A stretch of 64,000 nucleotides of DNA from Chromatiaceae bacterium (GTDB taxonomy: Bacteria; Pseudomonadota; Gammaproteobacteria; Chromatiales; Chromatiaceae): the NCBI GenBank assembly GCA_013426805.1, contig JACDZG010000001.1:124001-188000 (forward strand), given 5' to 3'. The notes beneath the pieces are model-generated. The model worked only from the letters and a program-made list of their open reading frames with translations, made no database searches and was not told the DNA's origin. Shown piece after piece: positions 19,595 through 31,700 of the stretch. A program made the position numbers and the translations under genes. The first letter of the stretch is position 1; each line of letters begins with the position of its first letter.

Positions 19595-20500
19595 TCAATT
19601 ACCCAACCGCTGCAGGATGCGCGCGACATAGTCGCGCGTCTCGTTGTAGGGCGGCACGCCCCCATAGCGCTGCACCGCGCCTTCACCCGAGTTGTAGGCG
19701 GCGAGCACCAGTTCGACATCGCCGTTGAACTGCTTCATCAGCCATTTCAGATAGGCCATGCCGCCCCGAACGTTCTGCTCCGGGTCCCAGACATTGGCGA
19801 CGCCGAAACGCTCGGCGGTGGCGGGGATGAGTTGCATCAGACCCTGAGCGTTCTTGGGGGACTGGGCCGCGGGATTGAACCCGGATTCCGCCTCGATCAC
19901 CGCCAGGACCAGATTGGGATTCAGACGGTAGGTCGGGGCCAACTGGCGCACCAGGGAGGCGACCTTGCCCTTGGCCGGATGGGCACCGATCTGCACCGGC
20001 TTGCACTGGGACGGTGCCTTGCAGCGCGCGGTGCGGGCGGACGGCCGACGGACCACCCGCGGCGGCGGCGGCGGAAACAGGTCACTGCCATCGCTGAGGA
20101 GACAGGCCGCCCGCGCGTAGCGGCGCTTGGGGGTCAACATCAACAGCATTTCGGCGGCGCGACCATGCTGCTGCTCCGCCGCCAGGCGAAACCAGGCGGT
20201 TGCGAGATCCTTGTCCGACGGCACCCCATCCCCCTTCGCGTAGATCAAACCAAGCTGGAACTGGGCGTCCGGATGACCCTCGCGCGCAACCTTGCAGTAG
20301 AGGCGAATTGCCCGGTCGATATTGCGTGCCACCCCGTCGCCTTCGCGATAACGCAGCCCCCAGGTCATCAGCTTGGTGACGTCCGATTCGCCGACGATCT
20401 CGCGAAAAATGTGCACGTCATCGGCCGCGACCGGCCGCGGCAGCCAGCCAAGCAACGCGAGAACGCCAAGCACTGTCAGCGGTACATGCATCCACGACAC
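19595..20500 (-). CDS. Lytic transglycosylase with Sel1-like repeats
   Basis: A periplasmic peptidoglycan-cleaving enzyme of 301 aa. It starts with a signal peptide (VPLTVLGVLALLGWLPRPVAA). Sel1/TPR-like repeats cover about residues 40-130 (LMTWGLRYREGDGVARN, AQFQLGLIYAKGDGV). A Pro/Arg-rich linker is followed by a family-1 SLT domain (about 180-301). The catalytic Glu is in VIEAESGFNP, followed by GLMQLIPATAERFGV and the AAYNSGEGAV motif. It is transcribed divergently from the symporter/kinase operon. Sel1-SLT fusions are common in gammaproteobacteria and typically act in wall remodelling around envelope machines. Confidence 0.92.
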   Translation of the reverse strand: MSWMHVPLTVLGVLALLGWLPRPVAADDVHIFREIVGESDVTKLMTWGLRYREGDGVARNIDRAIRLYCKVAREGHPDAQFQLGLIYAKGDGVPSDKDLATAWFRLAAEQQHGRAAEMLLMLTPKRRYARAACLLSDGSDLFPPPPPRVVRRPSARTARCKAPSQCKPVQIGAHPAKGKVASLVRQLAPTYRLNPNLVLAVIEAESGFNPAAQSPKNAQGLMQLIPATAERFGVANVWDPEQNVRGGMAYLKWLMKQFNGDVELVLAAYNSGEGAVQRYGGVPPYNETRDYVARILQRLGN

Positions 20501-20684
20501 GGTCTGGACCTCCTGTTGACCAAAGACTCCGGGACGACGCGGCTAAGGTGGCGGTTCCCGGACGACGCGCCGGGATTTTGTTTCAACCTCCCCTTGGATG
20601 CAAGTCGCATCCGGTCGGCCCGCGCATTCTCCCGGCGCGGCGCTTATACTTCGGCGCTGGTCCCAATCAGACACCGGGTGAGCC

Positions 20685-20885
20685 ATGCCCCGCGCCAACC
20701 TGCTGCGACAACGCCTGCTGGCCCTGTTTCTGTTCGCCCTGTTCGCGTTCTTTTCACCCATTGCGACCCGTTTCGAGGGGGTGTCGAACGCCTTCGGCAT
20801 CCCCGCGCTCTATCTCTACTTGTTCGGCAGTTGGACCCTGGTGATCGCCATGGCCGCCTGGATCTGTTCGCGGGGCCGCGAGTAA
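20685..20885 (+). CDS. Small two-helix membrane protein preceding the symporter-kinase
   Basis: A 66-aa protein with two predicted membrane helices (LLALFLFALFAFFSPIA and YLYLFGSWTLVIAMAAWI) and a basic end. It lies 10 bp before the SSS-symporter/kinase and is clearly co-transcribed. Small membrane proteins often precede sodium:solute symporters (for example DUF4212 or DUF485 types); this one is shorter and I do not assign it to a family. A role as a small subunit of the symporter domain is inferred from position. Confidence 0.7.
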   Translation: MPRANLLRQRLLALFLFALFAFFSPIATRFEGVSNAFGIPALYLYLFGSWTLVIAMAAWICSRGRE

Positions 20886-20895
20886 TCACTCGGCC

Positions 20896-23652
<2,757 letters not shown>

Positions 23653-23662
23653 GATTCAAGCC

Positions 23663-24037
23663 ATGAGCACCCGTGTCCTGATCATTGACGACGAGCCCAA
23701 TATCGTCATCTCGCTGGAGTTCCTGTTGAAGCGCGAAGGGTTCGCGGTCAGCATCGCGCGCGATGGCGAGGAGGGGCTGGCCGCCATCCGCGACCTGCGT
23801 CCGGACCTGGTGGTATTGGACGTGATGATGCCCAAGCTCGACGGGTTCGCCGTGCTCCAGGCGGTGCGCGCGGATCCGACGCTGGCCGCCACCCGGATTC
23901 TCATGCTCACCGCCAAAGGGCGTGAGGCCGAGCAAAAGAAGGGACTGACCCTCGGCGCCGATGCCTACATGCCCAAGCCATTCTCGACCCACGAATTGAT
24001 TGCCAAGGCGCGGGAGTTGCTCACCCGTGTCGACTGA
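23663..24037 (+). CDS. Single-domain response regulator (CheY-like)
   Basis: A 124-aa receiver domain with no output domain. Acidic pocket VLIIDDEPN, phospho-acceptor Asp53 in LVVLDVMMPKLDG, Thr in MLTAKG and Lys in YMPKPF are all present. It lies 10 bp after the histidine kinase and overlaps the next gene by 11 bp. It is the likely first phosphate receiver of that kinase and may relay by protein-protein contact. Confidence 0.95.
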   Translation: MSTRVLIIDDEPNIVISLEFLLKREGFAVSIARDGEEGLAAIRDLRPDLVVLDVMMPKLDGFAVLQAVRADPTLAATRILMLTAKGREAEQKKGLTLGADAYMPKPFSTHELIAKARELLTRVD

Positions 24038-25559
24038 GTCCACCGCACTGAGCACGGCCGCCCCGGCCGAGACCGCACCGGAACCGCCCGCCGACCCCGG
24101 CTCCGCCGCGGCGTCATCCAGGCTGCTGGCGCAAGCCGGCGGCGCGGAACAAGCGCCGCTGCGCACCCTGGCCCGCCGCCGACCACTGGTGGTGGCGCCG
24201 GGTACGACCCTGCGTGCAACGCTCTATCAGATCAGCCAGGGCCAGGAAGACGCGGCGGTCATCACCGACGCGGCCAGCGGTCTGCCGCTGGGACTCATCA
24301 GTCTGCGCGAACTGCTGCATGTCATCAGCTTTGAGGGCGGCGGGCTCGAGGATCCGGTGGCCGCCCACATGATCGGCGCCCCGCTCACCATCGCCGCGGA
24401 CGCCCCGACCCATCGCGCCAAGGTGCTGATGGCCAAGCGCGGGGCGCGTCACCTGCTGCTCACCGAGGGCGATGGCCGGCTGTTCGGGCTGGTCGATCAA
24501 GCGGATCTGCTCGGCCTGCGCGCCGGCGGAGCCGAGACCCTGATCGCGGCGATCGGCGCCGCGCGCGACCTCAAGGCCATGATCCTGGCGGCGGATCAGG
24601 TCCGGCGCCGGGGCGCCGAACTGTTCCACGCCGGGATGGGGATCGAGGCGCTCTGTCAATGGCAGTCCGGGCTCGACGACCTGATCGCCATGCGGGTCAT
24701 CGAACTCATGGAGGACGAGTTTGATCTGCCGGCCATCCCCTGGTGCTGGCTGGTGTTCGGCTCGGCCGGCCGACTGGAACAGACCTTCGCCACCGACCAG
24801 GACAACGGGCTGATCTTCGTCCCACCCGAAGCGGCGGCGACCGATGCCCTGCGTGCCGCGTTCCTGCCCTTCGCCCGCGCGGTGAATCAGGCGCTGCACA
24901 AATGCGGGTTCGAACGCTGCCGCGGCAACATCATGGCCGGCAATCCGAGCTGGTGCCTGAGCGCGGACGAATGGCAGCGGCGCTTCGGCGACTGGCTGGC
25001 GGAACCCGATCCCAAGGCCCTGCTGCACGGGACCATCTTCTTCGACTTCCGGCCGCTCTACGGGACCTTCGAGCCCGCGGATCAGTTGCGCGCCTGGCTG
25101 ATCGGCGCGGCCCGCGCCCAGGGCCGCTTCCTGCATAACCTGGCGGAACAGGCACTCGCGATCACGCCGCCGCTGGGTTTCGCCGGCCGGTTCAGTTTCG
25201 ACCGCAACCGCGACTTTCCCCATACCATCGACCTCAAGCTCCAGGGCGCCCGGCTCTTCACGGACATGGCGCGCGTCTGGGCGCTCCAGTACGGCATCTG
25301 GGCGACCAATACCGCCGAGCGACTGCGCGCCGCGGGGACCTGTCAGGAACGCGCCGACGCCGACCTCGTCGCCGAGGTCGAGGCTTTTCACCTGATCCAG
25401 CGCTTTCGCATCCAGCAGCAATTGCGCACCGCGGACCCGGATGGCGCCAATCGTGTGGACCCCAACGATCTCAACCAGCTCCATCGGTTGATGCTGAAAG
25501 AGGCGTGCAAGCAGGTCAAGCGGATGCAATCACGCTTACGTCAGCAGCGGGGACTCTAG
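24027..25559 (+). CDS. CBS-pair/DUF294 putative nucleotidyltransferase
   Basis: I chose GTG at 24027 (510 aa) over an earlier in-frame start because GGGAG lies upstream and the overlap with the receiver gene is then short. A disordered Ala/Pro-rich N-terminus is followed by two CBS motifs (about 45-165), which in other proteins bind adenosine nucleotides. A GlnD-like nucleotidyltransferase core follows, with GSAGRLEQTFATDQDN (about 245-260), and then a helical DUF294 C-terminal domain. The family is thought to be regulatory and often sits next to SSS-kinases. The substrate is unknown. It probably tunes the signalling system to nucleotide or energy status. Confidence 0.88.
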   Translation: MSTESTALSTAAPAETAPEPPADPGSAAASSRLLAQAGGAEQAPLRTLARRRPLVVAPGTTLRATLYQISQGQEDAAVITDAASGLPLGLISLRELLHVISFEGGGLEDPVAAHMIGAPLTIAADAPTHRAKVLMAKRGARHLLLTEGDGRLFGLVDQADLLGLRAGGAETLIAAIGAARDLKAMILAADQVRRRGAELFHAGMGIEALCQWQSGLDDLIAMRVIELMEDEFDLPAIPWCWLVFGSAGRLEQTFATDQDNGLIFVPPEAAATDALRAAFLPFARAVNQALHKCGFERCRGNIMAGNPSWCLSADEWQRRFGDWLAEPDPKALLHGTIFFDFRPLYGTFEPADQLRAWLIGAARAQGRFLHNLAEQALAITPPLGFAGRFSFDRNRDFPHTIDLKLQGARLFTDMARVWALQYGIWATNTAERLRAAGTCQERADADLVAEVEAFHLIQRFRIQQQLRTADPDGANRVDPNDLNQLHRLMLKEACKQVKRMQSRLRQQRGL

Positions 25560-26713
25560 TGAACCGGTCAGGCGACCTCGACCGGAGGCGACCCGCGGCC
25601 GCGGATGCGACCCTCCTGATCGTCGATGATCAGCCGGAAAACCTCGCGGTCTTGGCCGATTTGCTGGGCGGACGCTATCCGATCCGCGCCGCGCGCTCCG
25701 GCGTTCAGGCCTTGCGGATCAGCGGGTCGGCCCCGCGGCCGGACCTGATCCTGCTCGACATCATAATGCCCGAGATGGACGGTTTCGAGGTCCTGCACCG
25801 ACTGCGGGCCAACCCCGCCACCCGCGAGATCCCGGTGATCTTCGTCACCGCGCTGGACGACCGGCAGGCCGAGGTCGAGGGTCTGGAGGCCGGAGCCGTC
25901 GATTTCATCAGCAAGCCGTTCCTCCCGGCGGTCGTCCTGGCGCGGGTTGCGACCCAGTTGGAACTGAAGCGCGCGCGCGACCGGCTCCGCGATGAGAACA
26001 TCTGGCTGGAGCAAGAGGTCAACCGGCGCATGGAAGAGAACGCCCTGATCCAGGAGGTGAGCATCCGGGCGCTGGCCCATCTTGCCGAGATCCGCGATCT
26101 GGAGACCGGCAATCACCTCCTGCGCACCCAGGGCTATGTGCGTGCCCTGGCCGGCCGCCTACGCCATCATCCACGTTTCGCCGGCATCCTGACCGATCGC
26201 TATATCGAGGTGCTGGTCCGCTCCGCGCCGTTGCACGACATCGGCAAGGTCGGCATCCCCGACCAGATCCTACTGAAACCGGGGCGCCTTACCCCGGATG
26301 AATGGACGATCATGAAGACCCACGCCGCCCTGGGCAGCGACGCCATCGCCTGGGCCGAACGCAGTACCCCGCGCCGCCTCGAGTTTCTCGCCCTGGCGCG
26401 GGAAATCGCCCGCTGGCACCACGAACGCTGGGATGGAGCGGGCTATCCCGACGGGCTCAGCGGCGAACAGATTCCAGCCTCCGCCCGCCTCATGGCCCTG
26501 GCCGATGTCTTCGATGCACTGGTCTCGGTACGCGTTTACAAAGACGCCATCCCCTACCCGCAGGCACGCGCCATCATTGACCAGGGGCGGGGTACCCATT
26601 TCGATCCGGACGTGGTCGATGCCTTCACGGCCGGCTTCGAGACCTTCACCGCCATTGCCGAGCGCTTTCGCGACACGCACGGTCATACCCGTGAGCCCCT
26701 GCCGGCGTTTTGA
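25559..26713 (+). CDS. Receiver-HD-GYP response regulator (cyclic-di-GMP phosphodiesterase)
   Basis: 384 aa from the GTG that overlaps the preceding stop by one base (TAGTG). The receiver domain spans about 15-130, with phospho-acceptor Asp67 in LILLDIIMPEMDG. A coiled-coil linker (about 140-165) is followed by an HD-GYP domain. The HD pair is in PLHDIGKVGIPD (about 226-227) and the GYP motif in HHERWDGAGYPDG (about 285-297), both intact. Enzymes of this class hydrolyse cyclic-di-GMP. As the last gene of the symporter-kinase operon, it could connect nutrient sensing to the planktonic/biofilm switch, which would make sense near a large adhesin. That link is inference. Confidence 0.94.
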   Translation: MNRSGDLDRRRPAAADATLLIVDDQPENLAVLADLLGGRYPIRAARSGVQALRISGSAPRPDLILLDIIMPEMDGFEVLHRLRANPATREIPVIFVTALDDRQAEVEGLEAGAVDFISKPFLPAVVLARVATQLELKRARDRLRDENIWLEQEVNRRMEENALIQEVSIRALAHLAEIRDLETGNHLLRTQGYVRALAGRLRHHPRFAGILTDRYIEVLVRSAPLHDIGKVGIPDQILLKPGRLTPDEWTIMKTHAALGSDAIAWAERSTPRRLEFLALAREIARWHHERWDGAGYPDGLSGEQIPASARLMALADVFDALVSVRVYKDAIPYPQARAIIDQGRGTHFDPDVVDAFTAGFETFTAIAERFRDTHGHTREPLPAF

Positions 26714-26747
26714 GGGGTGACCCAGGCCGATCCAATCGTTGTCGTTC

Positions 26748-27338
26748 TCACAGCAACGCACGCACCGGCCCGAAGGTCCGGCGATGTTCAGGACAGGGAC
26801 CAAGCTGCCGCAGTGCCGCCCGATGCAATAGTGTCGGATATCCCTTGTGCAGCGCGAAGCCATACCCCGGATACGCCTGATCCAGTTCGCACATCAGCCG
26901 ATCCCGCGCAACCTTCGCGAGGATCGACGCGGCGCCGATCACCGGCACGCTCGCATCCCCCCGCACGATGGTCTGCACCGGACAGGCGCAGACCGGCGGC
27001 CGGTTCCCATCGACCAACACCAGCTCAGGCCGACGGGTGAGTCCCTCCACCGCCCGGCGCATGGCCAGCAGACTCGCCTGCAGGATATTGATCGCATCGA
27101 TCTCCGCGGCACTCGCGTAAGCGACCGACCAGGCCAGGCACCGCGCTTTGATCAGCACCTCCAGCGCCTCGCGCTGCCGCGGGCCGATTTTCTTGGAGTC
27201 CCCGATACCGGGGATGTCCAGGTCCGGGTCCAGGATCACCGCCGCGGCGAATACCGGCCCGGCCAGCGGTCCGCGGCCGGCCTCATCCACCCCGGCGATC
27301 AGGCGCGCGTCGGCGGCCGTCATGGTCAGGCCGGACAT
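26748..27338 (-). CDS. rnhB: Ribonuclease HII
   Basis: Removes RNA from RNA-DNA hybrids and single ribonucleotides from DNA. About 196 aa, the normal family length. The catalytic acidic residues are visible in [14 protein letters not shown], in LVLVDGN and in ARDRL after GAASILAKV. The start is uncertain among GTG 27344, ATG 27338 and ATG 27323; none has a strong ribosome site. It converges with the HD-GYP gene, leaving 34 bp between the stops. It is separated from the lpx/dnaE genes that usually accompany it in gammaproteobacteria. Confidence 0.95.
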   Translation of the reverse strand: MSGLTMTAADARLIAGVDEAGRGPLAGPVFAAAVILDPDLDIPGIGDSKKIGPRQREALEVLIKARCLAWSVAYASAAEIDAINILQASLLAMRRAVEGLTRRPELVLVDGNRPPVCACPVQTIVRGDASVPVIGAASILAKVARDRLMCELDQAYPGYGFALHKGYPTLLHRAALRQLGPCPEHRRTFGPVRALL

Positions 27339-27536
27339 GAGCACCGCCCGAGCGCGTGCCGACAGGTCTGCAACTTGATAAACCCGCGCGGTCTGATGGT
27401 TCTTTGAAGCATTTTGCCTAGAAAAATTAATTATCTGGCTCCCACGCTCCAGGGCCTTGACGCGGTCATTTTACCCATGCTAATTAAATGCCGCCAGCAA
27501 GGTTTTTGTTTGTGGATCAATCACTGGAGAGTCGAT

Positions 27537-28202
27537 ATGTTGCGTAAGCCGAACATCAGCACAGCAACCACCGTTGCTTTGACCGCCTTGGCAGCCACGC
27601 TCCTGCCTGCCGCGGCTCCGGCGGCCACACCCGCCGCCATGCTTGAAAAGAGCATGTCCTACGCGATCGGCAACGAAATAAAAGCATTTCGTGTGCCAAT
27701 ACGGAATAGTGCAGGGACCATCAAATATTACGACGTCACCGTCGACCTTACGGTTAACAATGACGGCACACTGAACCCGCTGGCCGACGTGACCGCAGCA
27801 CTGTCGCCTTCCGTCACGACCGGCGTGATTGCTCCCGGCACCTACAAGGCGACCGGTACCGAGACGTGCAGTGTGACCAATATGACCTTGACCAACGGAC
27901 GAATTCAGAGCTTTTTCACATGTAATGGAGGATATGGAGCGTATGAGATCTCGACGGCCACCGGCGGCATTACTGCCGGACACCCTTATTTGGCAGGGCT
28001 TCAGGCCAATGGCATAGACAAGCTCCCGGATGCTTCAACCTATACTTGGGGAACCACCACCAATGGCCCGTTCCGGGTCGGCTCTTGCGGCTATTATGGC
28101 ACGGGAGTGGTAGGAGCAAAAACCAACGGCAAACAACTGATACTCTCGCTCTTTGGCTCGAATGCGTCTTTCCAGTGCAGTGCCACCTTCACGAAGAACT
28201 AG
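27537..28202 (+). CDS. Secreted protein of unknown function
   Basis: I chose the ATG at 27537 (221 aa) because GGAGAG stands 6 nt upstream and a clear signal peptide follows (TATTVALTALAATLLPAAAPAA). The frame also runs 41 codons further upstream, but without these signs. The mature protein has a pilin-like look: Gly/Thr/Asn-rich, few charges, and four Cys (ETCSVTN, FFTCNGG, GSCGYYG, FQCSATF) that could form two disulfides. I see no family motif. It lies alone between rnhB and a repeat cluster. Composition is more AT-rich than its neighbours, which may mean acquisition by transfer. Confidence 0.7.
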   Translation: MLRKPNISTATTVALTALAATLLPAAAPAATPAAMLEKSMSYAIGNEIKAFRVPIRNSAGTIKYYDVTVDLTVNNDGTLNPLADVTAALSPSVTTGVIAPGTYKATGTETCSVTNMTLTNGRIQSFFTCNGGYGAYEISTATGGITAGHPYLAGLQANGIDKLPDASTYTWGTTTNGPFRVGSCGYYGTGVVGAKTNGKQLILSLFGSNASFQCSATFTKN

Positions 28203-28430
28203 CGTTGGCCTTGGGGAGCAAGTTCCGACGCGGAAGCAGCGCGTAGGATGGGCAGAGCAAGAGCGATGCCCATCCGGCTGCCGCGACGCGTCAGGATGGG
28301 CATTCATCTGGCTCCCACGCTCCAGTGTGAGAGCAAGTTCCGACGCTCCAGCGTCGCGTGGCGCGCCGCTGGAGCGGCCGGACGGCATTCCCACGCCGGA
28401 GCGTCAATGCCATTAAGTTAAGCCATTCTG

Positions 28431-28454
28431 GCTCCCACGCTCCTGCGTGGGAGC
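28431..28454. repeat. GCTCCCACGC hairpin
   Basis: Perfect 10-bp arms around TCCT, the same family as 10445-10468. Together with the 22 bp at about 28401-28422 (GCGTCAATGCCATTAAGTTA and two more bases) it forms a composite that recurs in inverted orientation at about 44362-44402. Confidence 0.85.
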
Positions 28455-28460
28455 ACGTGC

Positions 28461-28502
28461 GGGCGCTCCGCGTCCGGCGCCAAGACCGGACGCGGAGCGC
28501 CC
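28461..28502. repeat. 17-bp perfect hairpin
   Basis: Arms GGGCGCTCCGCGTCCGG (28461-28477) and its exact reverse complement (28486-28502) enclose an 8-nt loop. This very stable GC-rich structure lies directly beside two other hairpins. Confidence 0.9.
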
Positions 28503-28509
28503 GCCCGGC

Positions 28510-28532
28510 GTTCCCACGCGGAGCGTGGGAAC
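28510..28532. repeat. GTTCCCACGC hairpin
   Basis: Arms GTTCCCACGC and GCGTGGGAAC around GGA. It is a variant of the GCTCCCACGC family. Confidence 0.85.
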
Positions 28533-28559
28533 GAGAAGACGAGAAGAAAAAAAGAAGTC

Positions 28560-28656
28560 CTCTCACAAAGACACAAAGGCACAAAGAAAAGAAGACTTTT
28601 ATGGCTTCTTTCCTTTTCTTTCTTTTCTTCTTCGTGTCTTTGTGTCTTTGTGAGAG
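28560..28656. repeat. Purine/pyrimidine-biased inverted repeat, MITE-like
   Basis: The left arm 28560-28585 (CTCTCACAAAGACACAAAGG and onward) pairs with 28631-28656 over 26 bp with two mismatches. The complementarity continues imperfectly in the AG-rich/CT-rich flanks from about 28533 to 28680. It is far more AT-rich than the surrounding DNA and has no coding potential, so it looks like a non-autonomous mobile repeat. Confidence 0.7.
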
Positions 28657-28766
28657 AATTTTCTTTTTCTTCTCTTCCGTGCCTCCCTGAGAGATCAATG
28701 ACCATTTTCTCGTCCCCGGAGCCTGGGAGCGAGAAAACCGCCTTGCCATCGATACCCGCCAACGTC

Positions 28767-31700
28767 CTATGACCTGCCGGGCACCAGCGCATCATAATCA
28801 GACACGAATCCGGCGGCCAGCAACCGCTCACGCAAGGGCGATTCGAGCGCCGGCCGGCCGTCGATGCGCTGGATCAGCAGGCGCCGCCGGCCGGTGCCCG
28901 GCGACCGGCACAGGGCGGCCAGCGCCACGTCCAGCTCATTGCCCGCGGACGTGAGCGACGCGGGGAAGGTCGTCAGGGTCCGCGCGCTGCTGCCCAAGTA
29001 CAACACCGGCTTGCCGGCCACCAGGTACACCCAGGCGCCGCTGACCCGGCGCGGTGCCGTCGCGGTGGACTCGGTGTCCGGGGCGCCGGTTGCCGGCCAG
29101 GGTAGCAGGGCACCATAGGGATTAGCCGGGTCCAGCGCGGCCAGCACACGGCAATCCGCGTCAGTGAAGCCGTCGATCGGCGGCTCTTCCAGACGGGCGG
29201 CACGCAGCCGGTCGAGCGCGCCGGCCAGAGCGAATTGCGCACCGGAGAGCCCCTCGACGAAGTAGCCCCGACGCACCTGACCGCCCTCCTCCATCTGTTT
29301 CAACACCCGGTACAGCGGCCCGAAACCGCCCGGCAGCCCCTCGGCCTGGACCGCCTCCCGGCTCACCACGCCGTAGCGATCGAGCAGCATCCGCGCCTGC
29401 GCCAGCAGCCGCTCGGTCGGTGTCGGCGCCGCCGCCGCGCGCCCGGCGAGATCGGCGACCAGAGACCAGCGGCCACCGGCCAAGGCCGCCTCCCGCCCAT
29501 GACGCCGGGTCCGGGCGCCGCCGCCGAGATGCCGCAGCGGGGCGAAAGTGTCATTGGTGATCAGCCCGGCCCACACCAAATCCCAGAGCGCGGACTCGAA
29601 GGTGTCCCGGTCCGGCCGCGGCCCCGCGCGCTCGGCCGCCGCCTGGAGTTCCATCAGGAAGCAGGCGCCGCGCTCGCGCAGATGATCGAGTAAACAGCGA
29701 TGCAGCGGTGTCCGCTCAGCCACGACCGGCGGTTCGCCGTCCGTCGGCCGCCAGGCGCCGCCGGCCCGTGGATAGAGCGCCACCTTGCCGTCTTTCGGCC
29801 CCAAGGCGCCCTGCCCCACCCAGACCACCTGACCGGTCGCGGCCAGCAGATCCAGGTCGGCCGGGCGATACCCCGGCACCCGCGCGGGCAGCAGCACCCG
29901 GTCGAGCTGCGACCAGGGCAGCACCAGTCCGGACAACTGCGCCACCGCCTCCAGCAGCCGGTCCGGACCCCGAAGGTCCTCGCCGATGCCATGCCAGGCC
30001 GGCAGAAAGCGACCCAGGGCGGCGCCGTCCACCGGGGCCACGGCGTCGCGCGCCTGGGCCAGGGTGCGGCGGCGCAGGCGGCGCAGCACCTCCGGGTCGC
30101 ACCAGTCCGGCTCGGCACCGCCGGGCCGGATCTCGCCGCGCACCAGACTGCCTTGCGATTCCAGGAGTCGCAGCACCGGCTCGACCTGAGCCGGCTGCAG
30201 ACCCAGGCGGGCGGCGGGTTCGCGGGTGAGGAAGGGACCATGGGTGGCGGCATAGCGCCGTAGCAGCGACTCCAGCGGGGCCTCGGCGGCGACGAGGCAG
30301 GCCTCGGGCAGACCGGGGGGCGGCACCGCACCCAGGGCATCGCGATAGCACCCGGCATCGTCCGCGGCGATCCAGCGGCGTTCGCCGGCCACAGGGATTT
30401 GGACGGCGCGGCGTTGCTGGGTCAGGACGGCGAGCCAGGCGGTCGCGGCGGACGGGGCCGGGTGCGCTTCGCACGCGACTGGTTCCGCCGCGGCGAGGGA
30501 ATCGCGGCGGGACGCCGCTCCCACGGGGGGCGGGGCTTCGCAGCGAAGGGCGATTTCGGACTCGGCGAGGTCGCCGAGCCGCCGCAGCAGGTCGTGCAGT
30601 TCGTCGGGGTCGCGCGCCTGACGGCCGGCGGACAGGTGCTGCAACTCGGCTTCCAACTCGGCGAGCACGGCGGAGTCGATCAGCTCGCGCAGCTCGGCCT
30701 GGCCCAGCAATTCGGCCAGCAGCCCGCGATCCAGGGTCAGCGCCTGGGCGCGGCGCTCCGCCAGCGGCGCATCCTGTTCGTAAAGATAGGCCGCGACATA
30801 AGCGAAGACCAGCGAACGGGCGAAGGGAGAGGCCTGGGCCGTCTCGACCTCATGGACGCGGATGGTCCGGTTGCGGATCGCGGTCAGTATCTCCTGTAGA
30901 CCGGGCAGGTCGAAGACATCGCCCAGCGCCTGCCGATAGGTCTCGATGACCATCGGGAAGGCCGGGTAACGGCGCACCGCGGCCAGCAGGCTCTGGGCGC
31001 GCAACCGCTGCGCCCACAGCGGTTGGCGGCCCGTGGCCCGACGGCGCGGCAGCAGCAGCGCGCGTCCCGCGTTCTCGCGGAACAGGCTGGCGAAAAGCGC
31101 GGTATCGGCAAGCTGCTCGGTGACCTGATCCGCGACCTCCGCCGGGTCGGGCAGCAGGTCGGTGAGTGACGGCAAGTCCTCGCCGTCTGCCAGGCGCAGC
31201 ACGATCCCGTCGTCGCTCGACATCACCTGCACCTCGAACCCCTCGCGCCGACTCAGGCACCATTGCAGGGCCATGGCCCAGGGGGCATGGATGGGCGCGC
31301 CGAAGGGGCTGAGAATGCAGACTCTCCAATCGCCAAGCTCGTCGCGGAAGCGCTCGATAACGATGGTGCGGTCGCTCGGGACCTGACCGGTGGCCTCGCG
31401 CTGATCGCGCAGATAGGCCGCCAGATTGGTCGCCGCCAAATCGTCCAAGGGGGTGTGCGTACGCAGCCACGCGAGCGCGTGCTCGCCCTTGAGCCCGGCC
31501 AATTCGCGGCAGAAGGCGCCGACCGCCCGCCCCAGGGCGACCGGCCGGCCGGGACCGTCGCCGCGCCAGAACGGCAGCTTGCCGGGTTCACCCGGGGCCG
31601 GCGCGACCTGCACCCGATCGCGGGTGATCCGCTCGACCCGCCAGGTGGAGGCGCCGAGCAGAATGCAGTCGCCGACCTTGGTCTCGAACACCATCTCCTC

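Larger units (their letters stand above)
28203..28766. other. 564-bp intergenic cluster of hairpin repeats
   Basis: No gene is seen. At least five distinct palindromes follow one another here: 28246-28275 (GGATGGGC/GCCCATCC), 28431-28454, 28461-28502, 28510-28532 and 28560-28656. Short reading frames through it are only the palindromes translated. It separates the secreted protein from the convergent 3' end of the Lhr helicase gene. Confidence 0.8.

Noticed and set aside
28358-28690. 110-codon plus-strand frame rich in Lys/Phe
   Set aside because: It is only the translation of successive palindromic repeats, including the AG/CT-rich inverted repeat.
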